In this document: positions 63,833 through 64,000 of the stretch, in pieces
Layout: each line of letters starts with the position of its first letter
How positions within the stretch are numbered: the stretch's first letter is position 1
DNA from: Alteribacillus sp041949975
GTDB taxonomy: Bacteria; Bacillota; Bacilli; Bacillales; Marinococcaceae
Length of the DNA stretch: 64,000 nucleotides
Direction: 5' to 3'
Assembly (NCBI RefSeq): GCF_041949975.1
Contig: NZ_JBHFQG010000008.1
Coordinates: 68,201 to 132,200 of the forward strand
Notes under the pieces: generated by a model
Database searches by the model: none
Told to the model about the DNA's origin: nothing
Seen by the model: the letters and a program-made list of their open reading frames with translations, nothing else
Made by a program: the position numbers and the translations under genes

Positions 63833-63873
63833 ACTGCCTTAAAAGAGAAGTACCCTCTTTAAGGCAGTTTTTA
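63833..63873 (+). terminator. Terminator after yrzB
   Basis: ACTGCCTTAAA-AGAG pairs with CTCTTTAAGGCAGT with one bulged A, and TTTTT follows. Confidence 0.9.
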
Positions 63874-63921
63874 TGGCTCTATTATAATTGTTGGGGTATG
63901 AAAAAATTTAGACATAAAAAA

Positions 63922-64000
63922 ACACGCAAGCTCCAAAATCCTTTACACTTGAATTGTCCAAGAAACAAGAAAAAGATTGGAGTTGCGTGTAGATGCATTT
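63922..64000 (+). mobile_element. Possible insertion-sequence left end with hidden ribosome binding site
   Basis: ACACGCAA (63922-63929) pairs with TTGCGTGT (63983-63990), and CTCCAA (63931-63936) with TTGGAG (63977-63982). The last contains the GGAG ribosome binding site for an ATG at 63993 that runs off the window. A hairpin that hides the start site is common in transposase genes, where it stops outside transcripts from being translated. No transposase residues are visible, so the call is tentative. Confidence 0.35.

Noticed and set aside
1..64000. tRNA or rRNA genes, prophage genes, restriction or toxin-antitoxin systems
   Set aside because: I looked for these on both strands and saw none that could be supported.

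Overview
The window is chromosomal DNA of a low-GC, endospore-forming Bacillota, most likely a member of the Bacillaceae. The evidence is a long run of genes in almost the same order as around recJ-relA-alaS in Bacillus subtilis, several sporulation genes (spo0B, safA, coxA, bofC, spoVB, comN, rsfA), strong AGGAGG-type ribosome binding sites and Firmicute T-box leaders. Many proteins are acidic, which would fit a salt- or alkali-tolerant species, but that is only a guess. No species can be named from the sequence alone.

Layout. 1-1786: the tail of a liaF-like gene, an intact liaS-like sensor kinase and a liaR-like regulator broken by two lesions. 1966-7671: pbpF (forespore class A PBP) followed by hemE-hemH-hemY, the coproporphyrin branch of heme synthesis. 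7748-11044: a structured intergenic repeat, then a reverse-strand NitT/TauT-type ABC importer and a very glutamine-rich small protein. 11230-15311: spo0B (frameshifted), obg, pheB, pheA and a deleted group IIC intron lying just after the pheA terminator. 15321-24512: niaR, safA, coxA, yebC, a short bofC, ruvAB, queA-tgt, yajC and yrzE. 24663-32751: an ArsB/NhaD-type carrier, yrbG, spoVB, comN, separate secD and secF, a cation efflux protein and lapA. 32820-44856: recJ, apt, relA, dtd, T-box-hisS-aspS, 6S RNA, tcdA and rsfA. 45313-55380: rarA, a YczE-like protein, cymR, iscS, mnmA, a TPR protein, recD2, two tiny proteins and yrrI. 55358-59427: a proline degradation module (proline dehydrogenase and P5C dehydrogenase) with a sigma-54 promoter and its enhancer-binding activator. 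59478-63819: T-box-alaS, ireB/yrzL, ruvX and yrzB. The last 90 bases look like the left end of an insertion sequence.

How the parts work together. Most of the window is housekeeping: translation (hisS, aspS, alaS, dtd, queA, tgt, mnmA with its sulfur donor iscS, tcdA), DNA repair and recombination (ruvAB, ruvX, recJ, recD2, rarA), protein export (yajC, secD, secF) and stringent or purine metabolism (relA, apt). Sporulation genes are scattered among them.

The signals most worth a second look are these. (1) A dispersed intergenic repeat occurs in four copies; its closing stem stays paired although its sequence differs between copies, which suggests a structured RNA, and one copy sits inside the alaS leader. 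(2) liaR is a pseudogene and spo0B carries a single-base frameshift. (3) A group IIC intron relic lies after a terminator. (4) The hisS-aspS T-box has a GACAC specifier candidate that contains both an Asp and a His codon. (5) The ribosome binding sites of coxA and yrrI are buried in terminator-like hairpins. I did not see a clear new defence or biosynthetic system.
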